DNA from: Epiperipatus broadwayi
Lineage: Eukaryota > Onychophora > Udeonychophora > Euonychophora > Peripatidae
Direction: 5' to 3'
Assembly: GCA_028023455.1 (NCBI GenBank)
Contig: JAQFVV010000156.1
Span: 1,323,236 to 1,387,235 of the forward strand
Length of the DNA stretch: 64,000 bases
Positions 62,309 through 64,000 of this stretch are shown here, piece by piece (position 1 is the first letter of the stretch; each line of letters opens with the position of its first letter). The notes under the pieces are model-generated. The model was not told the origin of the DNA. It did not search any database and saw only the letters and a program-made list of their open reading frames with translations. The position numbers and the translations under genes are program-made.

Positions 62309-62342
62309 CATTATATTTTTATATATATATATATATATATCA
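62276..62342. repeat. (AT)n hairpin
   Basis: Two (TA)n runs flank TTTGTCATTATATTTTT, with ATGACAAATAATATAT upstream, so the block forms a palindrome. The Ile-Tyr frame here is an artefact. Confidence 0.8.
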
Positions 62343-64000
62343 GTTAAATTTAACTCCAGTACTGTTAGTATAAACAAATGAGTTGCCCTCCAACTGCTAT
62401 AATTCAAAAACTTTTTACAGTAAAAAAACAATCATTTCTTCTATGATCCAAGGTTTTATATAAAAAGTTATTTTGAATCACAGCAACAAGAGGAATGAAT
62501 ATCAAATCAACTGAGAAATGATTTGAATCATCTAATATTTTTATTTACAGATCAGAACTATTCCTACTCATTTTAAAACTCTGTGAAAAAATGATCAAAT
62601 ATGTATAACAATTTAAGTAACTGTTAAAACACTCATATAATGAGTAGAATCTGCCTTCAGTGAATATACTGGGAGAGTCATCAGTTACTAATGTTAAGTA
62701 ATAAAATGTCTTTGTCACTGGAATTAATCAATATTTGAAGATAATAATGTTTTAGTAGTTTTGTACAAAATATAATCATACAAAATAATGTAATCATATT
62801 TTATTCTGATTTTTTTGAACAATTCTTTAATCATTAATGTCTATATATAAATATTAGATCAGGTAGGAATCAAATAATGAAATTGTAATTATAAATATAT
62901 TACATACAACACTTCCAAGCTTTATCAAACCTAAATAATATTAATGGACCAAAGTATGTATAAGTGTGATTATTGTATATATTAGAAGGTCTGCCTGTGC
63001 ACCTTTAGTTTTCTCATTTTAGTGATGATTCATCCAAACATTAATTCTCATGAGTGATCTATGTATACTTAAAAATGACAAATTCAGTCAAAGTTTGTAT
63101 TGAAATAAGTGTAAAAATCCAATCCTTTGGTTTCAAACTGATGCAAATACAAAGTAAGAGATCAATCAATAGAATGCAGGAGCTATGTATGTAATAATTT
63201 ATTATACTAAACTGTAGAGTTTAAAGTTAGTAAGAACTTTGCATAAGACAGTAATAATTTGAAGACTTTGTAGTGGAATTATCTTTCTTTCTGAAAGCAT
63301 AAATGTTTAACGATCACCATAAAAAATCAAGAACAATATTTAATATAATTTAAATACATAAAATTGCTGCAGCGAGTGATGAGAGAATAAAGGCATGAAT
63401 TTGGGGTAAATAAATTTTCGCATGGAGTCACTAAAGATATTTTTAGTTTGTTTGAAACCATCAATTATTAGGCAATGTTGACAAATTAGTATGAATAAAG
63501 ATTGTATGTCATTAGTTAAGCCATAATAACCAAATAAATAATATGAGGCAAATAGGTCATGGGATTATTGTAAAAGGTTAACAAAACTAGAAACACTTAT
63601 CAGATGTTTTTTTTTGAAAAGCAGAGCTGTCATTTATATAAAGTTATATTATCACAATAAAGAACTTTACAAACAACCACACTTCAATTTATATTCTTCT
63701 GAGATGGTCTTCAGTACTGATAAAAAAGAGGTAAAAGAGTTTTTATTTTTAAAAATCAACTGATATTGTCAATATTAGAAGAAGAATCGAATTCATGGTA
63801 GTGCAACCCTGCTTATTTTTATTATTAATAATAAAAAGTAAAGTCAACATATTTCTTGAAATATATTGATGAGATTTTAAGGTTTTGAAAAATGTATTAG
63901 AGGTTGGAAAATAAATTTCCTAAGGCAGTTAAAATATCTAGAAAAGTTTCATATAATAATTTCACCATTATTAAGCTTTCTTCAAAAAAGAAGTGATATT
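62343..64000. other. AT-rich stretch without recognised gene
   Basis: No credible exon, RNA gene or bounded repeat was seen to the end of the window. Confidence 0.45.

Overview
The window is about three-quarters A+T, has no operon structure, and is full of (AT)n microsatellites, mobile-element relics and split coding fragments. It looks like intergenic or intronic DNA of an AT-rich invertebrate animal. I cannot name the species or phylum from sequence alone. The only credible host-gene piece is one terminal exon at 56,154-56,524 (+). It encodes the C-terminal part of a sulfotransferase-family protein, probably WSC-domain sulfotransferase-like. Nearly every long open frame elsewhere is chance, (AT)n-driven, antisense to an element, or a fragment of an element.

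Layout. 0-3 kb: several inverted-repeat (MITE-like or fold-back) units. 3.29-12.37 kb: one complete but decayed Ty3/gypsy-type LTR retrotransposon on the minus strand. Its LTRs are very long (1.9 and 2.6 kb), it has recognisable protease, RT, RNase H and integrase, and it sits inside an (AT)n tract. 13.1-13.8 kb: a fold-back with ~305-bp arms. 15.2-16.7 kb: pieces of a Penelope-like element (PLE; RT and GIY-YIG) in mixed orientation. 17.05-17.17 kb: a 98-bp tRNA-derived SINE with a perfect 15-bp target duplication. 22.0-23.4 kb: a second, longer PLE relic, with an inverted partial copy beside it. 24.1-24.6 kb: a mariner-type transposase relic, with related short MITEs nearby. 25-36 kb: mostly featureless AT-rich DNA with small hairpins and duplications. 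36.7-39.3 kb: two hAT-type elements, one complete with an exact 8-bp target duplication. 40-43.7 kb: a dispersed repeat family and a 5'-truncated RTE-like non-LTR element (-). 44.8-52.3 kb: more MITEs, a head-to-head pair of the dispersed family, and a fold-back unit with LTR-like ends nested in an (AT)n tract. 56.2 kb: the sulfotransferase exon. 57.7-59.4 kb: a second non-LTR retrotransposon (+; endonuclease tail plus RT). 59.8-62 kb: a ~620-bp fold-back unit and a B-box-bearing repeat with a short minisatellite.

The elements are layered: hairpins inside the LTR element, a fold-back inside a dispersed-repeat tail, and insertions in (AT)n. All recognised autonomous elements carry stops, frameshifts or lost catalytic residues, so they look inactive. 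The small SINE, the hAT derivative and the 652-bp fold-back have intact ends and look younger. I saw no convincing undescribed multi-gene system. The most unusual items are the fold-back with LTR-like features, the ultra-short SINE, the very long LTRs with a promoter-like segment missing from one copy, and the inverted arrangement of both PLE relics.
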